A stretch of 5,402 bases of DNA, from positions 4,418 through 9,819 of the forward strand of contig JAHFTZ010000048.1 in the NCBI GenBank assembly GCA_023265355.1, written 5' to 3'. Each line of letters starts with the position of its first letter. Position 1 is the first letter of the stretch. Positions 1-5,237 of this stretch are shown here, one piece after another. The position numbers were made by a program, and so were the translations under genes. The notes beneath the pieces were generated by a model. That model saw only the letters and a program-made list of their open reading frames with translations, was not told the DNA's origin and made no database searches. Origin of the DNA: Terriglobus sp. Its GTDB lineage: Bacteria; Acidobacteriota; Terriglobia; Terriglobales; Acidobacteriaceae.

Positions 1-1206
1 CAGCGCAACGGCGACTTCTACAAAGCGGGTGAACGCTTTCAGCAGCCGGAGCTCGCCGTCACGCTCGAACGCATCGCCGCCAATCCCAACGAGTTCTACA
101 AGGGCCGCATGGCGCAGCAGATCGCCGACGCGATGCAGAAGGGCGGTGGCTTGATCACCGCTGCGGATATGGCCTCATACGAAGCCAAGGACCGGACGCC
201 GCTGCGCGGGAAGTACCACGGCTACGAGATCCTCACCGCGCCCCCGCCCAGTTCCGGCGGTATCGTTCTGATCGAAACCCTGAACATCCTCAGCGGCTAT
301 AAGCTCAAAAAGATTGGCACGGACCGCTCCCCGGAGCAGATCCACCTGATCACAGAGGCCTTCCGCCGTGCCTACATGGACCGTGGCGACTACCTCGGCG
401 ATCCGGACTTCACACACATGCCCCTCGCCGAACTTGCCAACAAGAAATATGCCAAGGCGTGGCGCAAATCCATCGATCCCGTGAATCCTTCGCCGTCGGC
501 GACGCTCGTTCGCCCCACCGGGTTCCTCCCGGAGCCGCCGAAGATCGCCGCCGCTCCGACCTCCACACAGACCACGCACTTCAGCATCGTCGACGACGAG
601 GGCAACGCCGTCTCGAACACCACCACGCTTAATTTCTACTTCGGCTCCGGCGTCACCATCGAAGGTCTAGGCTTCCTCATGAACGACGAGATGGACGACT
701 TCGCCAGCAAGGTCGGCGTTCCCAACGCCTTCGGTCTGATCCAGGGCTCGGCCAACGCCATCGGCCCGAACAAGCGCCCGCTCAGCTGCATGTCGCCGAC
801 GATTGTCACACGCAAAGGCAAACTGCGCCTGGTGCTTGGCTCGCCTGGTGGATCCACCATTATGACGACCGTCGCCAACGACATCATCAGCGTGCTCGAC
901 AACGGTCTGGACGTGCAGGCTGCGGCGGACGCGCCACGCTTCCACCACCAGTACCTCCCCGACGTGCTGCAGTTGGAGAAAAACTTCCCCGCAGACGTCG
1001 CCAATGTGCTCAAAGCGCGCGGCTACATCGTCCGCCAGAAGAACTCATCGCCGTCGATCTCAAGACCGGCGAACTCCTGGGCGGACACGACTCCCGGCGA
1101 GGCTTCGGCAAAGCAGCAGGCTACTAAAGCGCGTTTTTGTCACACCCCCCCCTCCGTCCTCTCGACCGGAGCGAAAAATCGATGCGTCGCATGGTTTCTC
1201 CCGTGA
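1..1206 (+). CDS. ggt: Gamma-glutamyltransferase, 5'-truncated by the window, 3' end frame-disrupted
   Basis: Open from base 1 in the first frame; the start lies outside. Enzymes of this family are exported, cleave glutathione and other gamma-glutamyl compounds, and mature by autocleavage before a Thr that becomes the N-terminal nucleophile of the small subunit. Seen here: the end of the large subunit (YEILTAPPPSSGGIVLIETL), then QTTHFSIVD with the expected nucleophile Thr at 571-573. Further on come TTTLN, FLMNDEMDDF, NAIGPNKRPLSCMSPTIV, the oxyanion-loop GSPGGS and APRFHHQYLPD, all lined up with the E. coli enzyme. In PLSCM the second Ser of the usual PLSSM is Cys. Homology stops at GYIVRQK (about 1041); the remaining ~54 codons to the TGA at 1206 look random and run through a repeat-like stretch. 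The normal ending lies in another frame (1038-1127). The family call is secure; whether the product is functional is not. A sequencing error is possible. Confidence 0.9.
   Translation, partial: QRNGDFYKAGERFQQPELAVTLERIAANPNEFYKGRMAQQIADAMQKGGGLITAADMASYEAKDRTPLRGKYHGYEILTAPPPSSGGIVLIETLNILSGYKLKKIGTDRSPEQIHLITEAFRRAYMDRGDYLGDPDFTHMPLAELANKKYAKAWRKSIDPVNPSPSATLVRPTGFLPEPPKIAAAPTSTQTTHFSIVDDEGNAVSNTTTLNFYFGSGVTIEGLGFLMNDEMDDFASKVGVPNAFGLIQGSANAIGPNKRPLSCMSPTIVTRKGKLRLVLGSPGGSTIMTTVANDIISVLDNGLDVQAAADAPRFHHQYLPDVLQLEKNFPADVANVLKARGYIVRQKNSSPSISRPANSWADTTPGEASAKQQATKARFCHTPPSVLSTGAKNRCVAWFLP
1038..1127 (+). pseudogene. Out-of-frame native C-terminus of the gamma-glutamyltransferase
   Basis: Read in the frame starting at 1038, this stretch gives EELIAVDLKTGELLGGHD followed by SRRGFGKAAGY and a TAA at 1125-1127. 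This is the usual end of a gamma-glutamyltransferase (a D-x-K-T-G-E-L-x-G-x-x-D pattern and a final AGY, as at the E. coli C-terminus). The upstream gene enters in a different frame, so one base (or 3n+1 bases) is missing near 1038-1045. Compared from memory with the E. coli enzyme, the joint is also about six to eight residues too short, which favours a small deletion over a single-base error. No slippery heptamer suggests programmed frameshifting. Confidence 0.75.
1134..1192. repeat. Possible degenerate dispersed repeat with C8 tract and small palindromes
   Basis: Just past the native ggt stop lies TTTTTGTCACA, then eight C (1145-1152). CTCCG (1152-1156) and CGGAG (1167-1171) can pair, then AGCGAAAAATCG follows, and ATGCG-T-CGCAT (1182-1192) is a perfect odd palindrome. 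The order GTCA, C-rich, TCCG arm, CGGAGCGAA, AATC resembles the clearer repeat copy at 4454-4483. It may be a diverged member of the same or a related intergenic family. The resemblance is judged by eye only. Confidence 0.3.
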
Positions 1207-1249
1207 CTCTAACTAAGTGCCGGAGCAGCTTAAGGTACGTCCGCGAACC

Positions 1250-1277
1250 TTGACTGATACGGCATACGACCTATTCC
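1250..1277 (+). promoter_or_regulatory. Weak candidate promoter for the isomerase gene
   Basis: TTGACT (1250-1255) matches five of six bases of the -35 consensus. It is followed after 16 bases by TATTCC (1272-1277), a poor -10 box matching three of six. Transcription would then begin at about 1284, at or just before the first possible ATG, giving a leaderless or very short-leader message. That fits the lack of a Shine-Dalgarno before 1284. Confidence 0.25.
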
Positions 1278-1283
1278 TCCTGT

Positions 1284-2132
1284 ATGTTCAAGATGGGTAT
1301 GAAACAGGCAGTCTCGAGTTACGTGTTCCTCTTGCAGCGTCTCCACGTCGGTCACCTCGACGCTCTGGTCGCAAGTGGTGCCCAGACGATTGAGATCTTC
1401 GCGGCGCGCCATCACTTCGACTACACCGACCGTGGCGGCGTCAAAGAGATCGCCAGCTGGTTCCGGTCCAACGATGTCCGCGCCACCCTCCATCAGCCCA
1501 TCTTCGACGCTAATACCGGGGAGTGGAGCCGTCATCACCAGCCCGCGCTCAACCTGATCGATGTCGAAAAATCGCGCCGCATTAATGCAATGGACGAGGT
1601 GAAACGCGCCCTCGAAGCAGCGGAGCAGATTCCTTTCGAGAGCATCGTGCTCAATCTCGGTACGTCCAACGACACATGGAGCGAGCGCACGCTCGACCTC
1701 TCGCTCACCGCCATCGAACACATCAAGGCCTTCGCGCATCCGCTGGGCGTAAAAACGCTGGTCGAAACCTCGCCGCACGAGGTCGCCACGCCCGACCATC
1801 TGCTGGAGATCCTCCGCGTCGGCCACTTCGACAGTGTCGGCGTCTGTCTCGACACCGGCCACATGAACCTGCCCGGACGCGGCGGCGTGGAAGCAGCCTT
1901 CGCCATCCTCGGCGACCGCGTCAAGGAAGTTCATCTGAACGACAACCACGGCGAAAAAGATGAGCACTGTTGGCCCGGCGAAGGCACCATCGACTGGAAG
2001 CTCGTTACGGCCGGAATCGCGGCGATTACAAACCCACCGATCTGTGTCCTGGAAATCGCCTATGAGCCGGAGCTAACCTCGGCGGAAGTGACCAAATTGG
2101 CAACGAAGGCTTTCGCTACGCTAAACAAGTAG
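1284..2132 (+). CDS. Sugar phosphate isomerase/epimerase-like TIM-barrel protein
   Basis: A 282-residue protein of the xylose-isomerase-like/AP-endonuclease-2 superfamily; members are cytoplasmic metal-dependent (beta/alpha)8 barrels acting on sugars or sugar phosphates. The substrate cannot be told here. Strand-end motifs appear in order: IEIFAARHHFDY (Glu37), TLHQPIF (His70), VLNLGT (121-126), LVETSPHE (Glu161), VCLDTGHMNL (Asp190, His193), VHLNDNHGEKDEHCWPGEG then TIDW (His217, His222), and VLEIAYE (Glu257). Glu161, Asp190, His217 and Glu257 are the likely metal ligands. Asn124 sits where I recall relatives having His. The length is normal for the family. The start is uncertain: in-frame ATGs at 1284, 1293 and 1299 lie close together, none with a good Shine-Dalgarno, and the conserved fold begins soon after the third. 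There is no signal peptide. It probably forms its own transcription unit; neighbours give no hint of a pathway. Confidence 0.85.
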   Translation: MFKMGMKQAVSSYVFLLQRLHVGHLDALVASGAQTIEIFAARHHFDYTDRGGVKEIASWFRSNDVRATLHQPIFDANTGEWSRHHQPALNLIDVEKSRRINAMDEVKRALEAAEQIPFESIVLNLGTSNDTWSERTLDLSLTAIEHIKAFAHPLGVKTLVETSPHEVATPDHLLEILRVGHFDSVGVCLDTGHMNLPGRGGVEAAFAILGDRVKEVHLNDNHGEKDEHCWPGEGTIDWKLVTAGIAAITNPPICVLEIAYEPELTSAEVTKLATKAFATLNK

Positions 2133-2180
2133 CAGTTTCGGTTGACGAGAAGCGGCGCTTTGGCGTCGAATATGGATAGT

Positions 2181-2206
2181 CCTCGAGCGGGTGATGACGC
2201 CCGAGG
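2181..2206 (-). terminator. Hairpin between convergent isomerase and small ORF
   Basis: CCTCGAGCG (2181-2189) pairs with CGCCCGAGG (2198-2206) around an 8-base loop. The one imperfect position is A-C in plus-strand RNA but G-U in minus-strand RNA, so the stem is unbroken only in a minus-strand transcript. It begins about 13 bases past the stop of the minus-strand 38-residue ORF and could end that transcript. No U-run follows on either strand, so it is a weak terminator at best. Confidence 0.35.
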
Positions 2207-2219
2207 GGTTGTTACAGCA

Positions 2220-2336
2220 TCAATGGCTTAGAAAACAGCGGATCAGAAACGTAGCAAGCACGATCGCAAGTGCAAGGACGAGACGTCCCGGCACTTCCAA
2301 CGAGCAGCTAGCCTTGATCTTTCCAAGGTCCATCAT
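2220..2336 (-). CDS. Putative 38-residue single-pass membrane protein
   Basis: The minus-strand ORF begins ATG ATG at 2336-2331 and ends with TGA at 2222-2220. The product starts MMDLGKIKASCS; after a polar N-terminus of about 17 residues comes a hydrophobic run RLVLALAIVLATFLIRCFL (about 18-36), then SH. The run is long enough for one membrane helix and is flanked by Arg on both sides; Cys11 and Cys34 are the only cysteines. The main support is a perfect AGGAGGT four bases before the first ATG and seven before the second, much better than the ribosome sites of most neighbours. A strong hairpin lies just upstream and another just past the stop, so the ORF looks like a compact separate unit. 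I do not recognise a family and no function can be given. It could be a chance ORF; conservation of the protein in relatives would decide. Confidence 0.5.
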   Translation of the reverse strand: MMDLGKIKASCSLEVPGRLVLALAIVLATFLIRCFLSH

Positions 2337-2340
2337 GGCT

Positions 2341-2347
2341 ACCTCCT
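2341..2347 (-). promoter_or_regulatory. Strong Shine-Dalgarno of the 38-residue ORF
   Basis: The minus strand reads AGGAGGT here, followed by AGCC and tandem ATG codons at 2336-2334 and 2333-2331. It is the strongest ribosome binding site in the window. Spacing suits either ATG, slightly better the second. It is the main reason to call the small gene, as no other ORF on that strand uses it. Confidence 0.6.
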
Positions 2348-2350
2348 ACA

Positions 2351-2393
2351 GTGAAATCGCCTCGGGGCTCGAACCCCGAGGCGTTTCGCTTTT
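2351..2393 (+). terminator. Strong hairpin, likely intrinsic terminator upstream of asnS
   Basis: CGCCTCGGGG (2358-2367) and CCCCGAGGCG (2374-2383) form a perfect 10-bp stem around CTCGAA. Past a bulged T2357, GTGAAA (2351-2356) continues the pairing with TTTCGC (2384-2389), and TTTTC follows. In plus-strand RNA the extension has a G-U pair where minus-strand RNA would have C-A, and the U-run is on the plus side, so it best fits a plus-strand terminator insulating asnS from isomerase read-through. On the minus strand the same hairpin ends about ten bases before the AGGAGGT of the small ORF, so it could instead be a leader structure. A second, overlapping stem (GTTTCGC 2383-2389 with GCGAAAC 2398-2404) can form next to the core stem. 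Confidence 0.55.
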
Positions 2394-2404
2394 CAGGGCG
2401 AAAC

Positions 2405-2520
2405 CTGTATGTCCCCTCGAAGTGCCCTGAAGCGCACCACCTTCTGTAGAAAGCTCCCCCAGAATACGTTTCGAAAATCCTGGTATTTACCTCTTTGCAA
2501 GGGTGTTTGATAGGCACGAG
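2405..2520. other. Intergenic stretch upstream of asnS, no gene seen
   Basis: This part of the 2133-2561 gap holds no ORF with a credible ribosome site or recognisable product. There is no T-box-like specifier stem or other riboswitch I can identify. TTGCAA (2495-2500) resembles a -35 box but has no -10 partner at the right distance. Confidence 0.4.
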
Positions 2521-2552
2521 TTCCGATTCGGAAATCTGGAAACCACTACAAT
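2521..2552 (+). promoter_or_regulatory. Candidate asnS promoter with overlapping palindrome
   Basis: TACAAT (2547-2552) matches five of six bases of the -10 consensus and would start transcription at about 2559, only a few bases before the asnS ATG at 2562. No good -35 sits at 17 bases; TTCCGA (2521-2526) is 20 bases away. That hexamer is half of a perfect palindrome, TTCCGA-T-TCGGAA (2521-2533), which could be an operator. No Shine-Dalgarno precedes the ATG at normal spacing, which agrees with a leaderless message. The reading depends on one short box. Confidence 0.35.
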
Positions 2553-2561
2553 CAATCTGCT

Positions 2562-3941
2562 ATGAACCAGACGAACTTTGAGAAAAACACAGCAGCTCCC
2601 GTAACGACCATCGCTACCCTCGGCCAGCATGAGGGCCAGAGCGTCACCCTCCGCGGATGGCTCTACAACCTCCGCGCCTCCGGCAAGCTGCTCTTTCCGA
2701 TCTTCCGCGACGGCACGGGAACCATCCAGGGCATCGTGCCGAAGGCCGCCGTGCCCGAAGAGGTCTTCGAAACCCTTAAGAACCTCACGCTGGAGTCGAG
2801 CGTCATCGTGACCGGCAAAGTCCGTGCCGACTCGCGCGCTCCCTCCGGCTTCGAGCTTGACGTCGAAAACGTGCAGGTCCTTCAGCGTATCGACGACGCC
2901 ACACCGTTTCCCATCACGCTCAAAGAGCACGGCGTCGACTTCCTCATGGAGCACCGCCACCTCTGGATGCGCACACCGCGCCAGTCCGCCATCCTCCGCG
3001 TCCGCGCCACCATCATGCGCGCGGCTGCGGAGTACTTCGACACCAACGGCTTCACACGCACCGATCCGCCCATCCTCACGCCCAACGCCTGCGAAGGCAC
3101 CAGCGAACTCTTCGAGATGGAGTACTTCGACCAGGGCAACGCCTACCTCACCCAGTCCGGCCAGCTCTATATCGAAGCCACGGCGCTCGCGCTGGGTAAG
3201 GTCTACAGCTTCGGCCCGACCTTCCGCGCGGAAAAGTCCAAGACCCGCCGCCACCTCACCGAGTTCTGGATGATCGAACCTGAGGTCGCCTTCCTTGAAC
3301 TCGACGGTCTGATGGACTTGTCGGAGGCCTTCCTCACCCACATCGTGACGACGGTTCTCGCCCAGCACCGTGCGGAACTCAAGGTCATCGGCCGCGACAT
3401 CGCCGTTCTCGAAGCCGTCGTCGCCCCCGGTCCCAACGGAGAACGCGTCCCCTTTCCGCGCCTCTCCTACGATCAGGCTCACGAGATGCTCGAAGACGCC
3501 TTCAGCAAAGGCCTCATCGAAACCGCGCACAAACCCGGCGACGACTTCGGCTCACCCGACGAGACCTACATCTCCTCGCAGTTCAACAAGCCGGTCCTCA
3601 TCCACCGCTACCCCACGGCCATCAAGGCCTTCTACATGCAGCCCGATCCCGTCGATCCCGCACGCACTCTCTGTCTTGACGTGCTGGCGCCTGAAGGCTA
3701 CGGCGAAATCATCGGCGGTTCGCAGCGTATCCACGACTACGACCTTCTGAAATCCCGCATCGAGCAGCACGGCCTACCCCTCGACGCCTTCCAGTGGTAC
3801 CTGGACCTCCGGCGCTATGGCTCGGTCCCGCACGCCGGCTTCGGCATGGGCATCGAACGCGCCGTCGCCTGGATCTGCGGCCTGGACCACGTCCGCGAAA
3901 CCATCCCCTTCGCCCGCACTCTCAACCGTATCTACCCGTAA
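2562..3941 (+). CDS. asnS: Asparagine--tRNA ligase
   Basis: A 459-residue class IIb aminoacyl-tRNA synthetase that charges tRNA-Asn with asparagine using ATP in the cytoplasm; the length matches the E. coli enzyme (about 466). An N-terminal OB-fold anticodon-binding domain spans about 27-110 ([27 protein letters not shown]). The catalytic domain begins near [19 protein letters not shown] (131-149) and carries [16 protein letters not shown] (174-189), [10 protein letters not shown], and motif 2 [21 protein letters not shown] with the ATP-contacting Arg222. It continues with [20 protein letters not shown] (375-394) and motif 3 [12 protein letters not shown] (426-437), ending [12 protein letters not shown]. 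The GSQR loop and the [10 protein letters not shown] lead-in to motif 3 favour AsnRS over AspRS. The ATG at 2562 is the only plausible start and lacks a Shine-Dalgarno. All motifs are intact. It probably heads a two-gene unit with the secreted protein 12 bases downstream. Confidence 0.96.
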   Translation: MNQTNFEKNTAAPVTTIATLGQHEGQSVTLRGWLYNLRASGKLLFPIFRDGTGTIQGIVPKAAVPEEVFETLKNLTLESSVIVTGKVRADSRAPSGFELDVENVQVLQRIDDATPFPITLKEHGVDFLMEHRHLWMRTPRQSAILRVRATIMRAAAEYFDTNGFTRTDPPILTPNACEGTSELFEMEYFDQGNAYLTQSGQLYIEATALALGKVYSFGPTFRAEKSKTRRHLTEFWMIEPEVAFLELDGLMDLSEAFLTHIVTTVLAQHRAELKVIGRDIAVLEAVVAPGPNGERVPFPRLSYDQAHEMLEDAFSKGLIETAHKPGDDFGSPDETYISSQFNKPVLIHRYPTAIKAFYMQPDPVDPARTLCLDVLAPEGYGEIIGGSQRIHDYDLLKSRIEQHGLPLDAFQWYLDLRRYGSVPHAGFGMGIERAVAWICGLDHVRETIPFARTLNRIYP

Positions 3942-3947
3942 GAAGGA
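3941..3947 (+). promoter_or_regulatory. Ribosome site overlapping the asnS stop
   Basis: AGAAGGA starts on the last base of the asnS TAA and lies six bases before the ATG at 3954. Ribosomes finishing asnS would uncover or reuse it, so translation of the downstream gene may be coupled to asnS. It fixes the start of the downstream gene. Confidence 0.65.
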
Positions 3948-3953
3948 ACTCCC

Positions 3954-4412
3954 ATGCGAACCATTCTGAAAAGAGCCATTACCGCCTCGCTGTTCCTCTT
4001 CACACTCACCGCTACGGCGCAGGAGAAAGGGACATGGAAGGCCGAGAGCAAAACGGCCCGCTCCATCACCGGAGATCTCACGCTCTCGAACGAGAAACTG
4101 ATGATCTACTTCTCCACGGTTGCCATGGCGCGCATCCGCGGCCTGCAGCCCGATGAGATCGGCTCCGTCTTCGATGTAGACAGCAACGAGGAAGGCGCAG
4201 GAAGCCTCTACCGCCTCAACATCCCGGCCAGCAGGAAGTTCGCCCACCGCAACAGCCTATGCGGTGGCGAAGACGTGGAGTGGATGGTCACCTATGTCTC
4301 CGGAAAGACGATGCAGGTCGCCTTCTTTGGCAACGTGAAGGTCCCAGTCTTCGACCGCGCCAAGATCGCTGAATCAACCAATCTCTGCGGCACCTTTACC
4401 TACGCGAAGTAG
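3954..4412 (+). CDS. Small exported protein of unknown function
   Basis: A 152-residue protein with a clear Sec signal peptide: basic MRTILKR, a hydrophobic core ITASLFLFTLTA, and an ATA-Q cleavage site after about residue 22, leaving a mature domain of about 130 residues outside the cytoplasm. The mature part alternates polar and hydrophobic residues (DLTLSNEKLMIYFSTVAMAR; EDVEWMVTYVSG; KTMQVAFFGNVKVPVF), suggesting a mostly beta fold. Two cysteines (Cys103, Cys145) could form a disulfide. There is no lipobox, transmembrane helix or catalytic motif I recognise, and I cannot assign a family. It starts 12 bases after asnS with a good AGAAGGA site, so it is probably co-transcribed. Because synthetase and exported protein are functionally unrelated, the link may be only shared expression. 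The gene is real with high probability; the function is unknown. Confidence 0.85.
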   Translation: MRTILKRAITASLFLFTLTATAQEKGTWKAESKTARSITGDLTLSNEKLMIYFSTVAMARIRGLQPDEIGSVFDVDSNEEGAGSLYRLNIPASRKFAHRNSLCGGEDVEWMVTYVSGKTMQVAFFGNVKVPVFDRAKIAESTNLCGTFTYAK

Positions 4413-4453
4413 CTGGGACCATGTGCATCCACGGTGCTTTATCGCACCTCTTT

Positions 4454-4483
4454 GTCATTCCGCAGCGAAGCGGAGGAATCTGC
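4454..4483. repeat. Dispersed intergenic repeat of the GTCATTCCG...GGAATC type
   Basis: GTCATTCCGCAGCGAAG at 4454-4470 is followed by CGGAGGAATCTGC. The core TCCGC-AGCGAA-GCGGA (4459-4474) forms a 5-bp stem with a 6-base loop, and the outer ATTCC (4457-4461) can alternatively pair with GGAAT (4475-4479). I recall short elements of this pattern occurring many times between genes in Acidobacteriota and some other phyla. Only one clear copy lies here, so the multicopy nature is from general knowledge, not seen. Confidence 0.55.
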
Positions 4484-4510
4484 TGTCGTTTGGCGCTGGA
4501 TCGCAGGATG

Positions 4511-4536
4511 GGCTGTCTTAGCAGCCTCGTTTCATT
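4511..4536 (+). terminator. Weak hairpin after the small exported gene
   Basis: GGCTGT (4511-4516) pairs with GCAGCC (4521-4526), including one wobble, around a CTTA loop, and TCGTTTCATT follows. It could help end the asnS-exported protein transcript, but the stem is short and the T-run interrupted; the stronger hairpin at 4560-4596 may do the work. Confidence 0.25.
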
Positions 4537-4559
4537 GAACGTGAACATGCAATGCAAAC

Positions 4560-4596
4560 AGCCGAGGCAGGACACTTTGTATGTCCTGCCTCGGCT
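4560..4596 (-). terminator. Perfect 15-bp stem terminator between convergent genes
   Basis: AGCCGAGGCAGGACA (4560-4574) and TGTCCTGCCTCGGCT (4582-4596) are perfect reverse complements around CTTTGTA. It begins 16 bases past the stop of the minus-strand DinB gene, and on that strand is followed by GTTTGCATT, a modest T-rich tail. On the plus strand the tail is TATCACTG. It is most likely the DinB-gene terminator and may also stop transcription coming from asnS. Confidence 0.75.
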
Positions 4597-4612
4597 TATC
4601 ACTGCAGCTAAT

Positions 4613-5152
4613 CTACTTCTCGCTCGTAGGCGGCGTAAGGTCCCTGTCCCGCAGATAGTCGCTCAGGATCGCGTACTGCTCGTTGTCATGCGAGATATTT
4701 CCCCACAGAACGCTGATGCGGGCGCGGGATCCGCGCGGATTCTTGATCGGGTCGGCTAGGTTTGCATCCGTCACCGAAGCATAGGCCTTGTCGCAAAGAG
4801 TGAACGAAGCCTTCAAGGCAGTGATGACCTCTTCCTTGGTGGCGGTCTCCGCCGGAACCTTCGGGAGTTCGGCTGCCGGAGTACCGAGCACAGAGCCGCA
4901 GCTTGAAACCTGCGCTTCGCTGATGTGGTTGACCACGCGCGCGAAGGTACGAATATCCGGATGCGGTTTGAAGCCGTAGCTCTCCGCGGGCATCTTCTCC
5001 GCGGCTTTAATCGCGTTGGCCTTCACGCGGTTGTACGAGCCAAGCACCTCGGCGGCCGGGCCAGAGGGCGCGCCTGCCGGGGCCTGCGCGAGAGCGGTGC
5101 CGCCCAGGGCGGCCAGGGAAAGAAGGGTTGCAATCATCGTCGTGCGCTGCAT
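4613..5152 (-). CDS. Exported DinB-family protein
   Basis: A 179-residue protein with a Sec signal peptide (MQRTTMIATLLSLAALGG, cleavage after ALA at residue 22) and a mature four-helix DinB/YfiT-like domain. The family is named after a damage-inducible Bacillus protein; members are often metal-binding, and most have no known reaction. Seen: LGSYNRVKANAIKAAEKMP (helix 1, 37-55), SYGFKPHPDIRTFARVVNHI (58-77) with His76, a middle helix with Cys120, and WGNISHDNEQYAILSDYLRD with His155 (150-169), ending LTPPTSEK. In the HDNExY motif, relatives I recall usually have His at the position that is Gln159 here, so a three-His metal site may be incomplete. Cys85 and Cys120 could pair once exported. AAGGA lies seven bases before the ATG and supports this start. 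It appears to be a single-gene unit between its own promoter and terminator. Confidence 0.85.
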   Translation of the reverse strand: MQRTTMIATLLSLAALGGTALAQAPAGAPSGPAAEVLGSYNRVKANAIKAAEKMPAESYGFKPHPDIRTFARVVNHISEAQVSSCGSVLGTPAAELPKVPAETATKEEVITALKASFTLCDKAYASVTDANLADPIKNPRGSRARISVLWGNISHDNEQYAILSDYLRDRDLTPPTSEK

Positions 5153-5180
5153 GGAAAGATCCTTTCAGTAAAACAAGCCC

Positions 5181-5209
5181 AGCCTACGCGGGACGGCGTC
5201 GGCGGACAA
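5181..5209 (-). promoter_or_regulatory. Candidate promoter of the DinB-family gene
   Basis: On the minus strand TTGTCC (5209-5204) and TAGGCT (5186-5181) are separated by exactly 17 bases. They match four of six and three of six bases of the -35 and -10 consensus. This would give a leader of roughly 20-25 bases containing the AAGGA site (5160-5164). The -35 overlaps a small palindrome, GGAC-AA-GTCC. The strong terminator just upstream means the gene needs its own promoter, which supports one being here. Confidence 0.4.
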
Positions 5210-5237
5210 GTCCTTTTCAGAAAACAGCCTTTGCCGC

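Noticed and set aside
1036..1046. Programmed frameshift in ggt
   Set aside because: No slippery heptamer or downstream stimulatory structure is evident, and residues seem to be missing at the joint, so a deletion or sequence error is more likely.
1004..1216. 70-codon plus-strand ORF over the ggt 3' end
   Set aside because: Arg/Ser-rich off-frame product; it is not the frame that restores the ggt C-terminus.
1230..1967. 245-codon minus-strand ORF opposite the isomerase
   Set aside because: Antisense shadow of a well-supported TIM-barrel gene; it has no recognisable domain.
2340..2404. tRNA-like T-arm (GGGGTTCGAGCCCC on the minus strand), possibly a tRNA gene or att site
   Set aside because: No acceptor, D-arm or anticodon arm can be built around it, and the loop and stem lengths do not match a T-arm; it is a simple hairpin.
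2191..2430. 79-codon plus-strand ORF and the 69-codon minus-strand ORF at 2308-2517
   Set aside because: Both run through hairpin sequence, have no ribosome binding site and give low-complexity, unfamiliar products.
2487..3530. 347-codon minus-strand ORF opposite asnS
   Set aside because: Antisense shadow: the complement of a GC-rich coding gene stays open, the protein has the typical biased composition, and asnS is unmistakable.
4421..4759. 112-codon plus-strand ORF across the repeat and terminator
   Set aside because: It crosses a repeat and a perfect terminator stem and overlaps the DinB gene on the other strand; no ribosome site.
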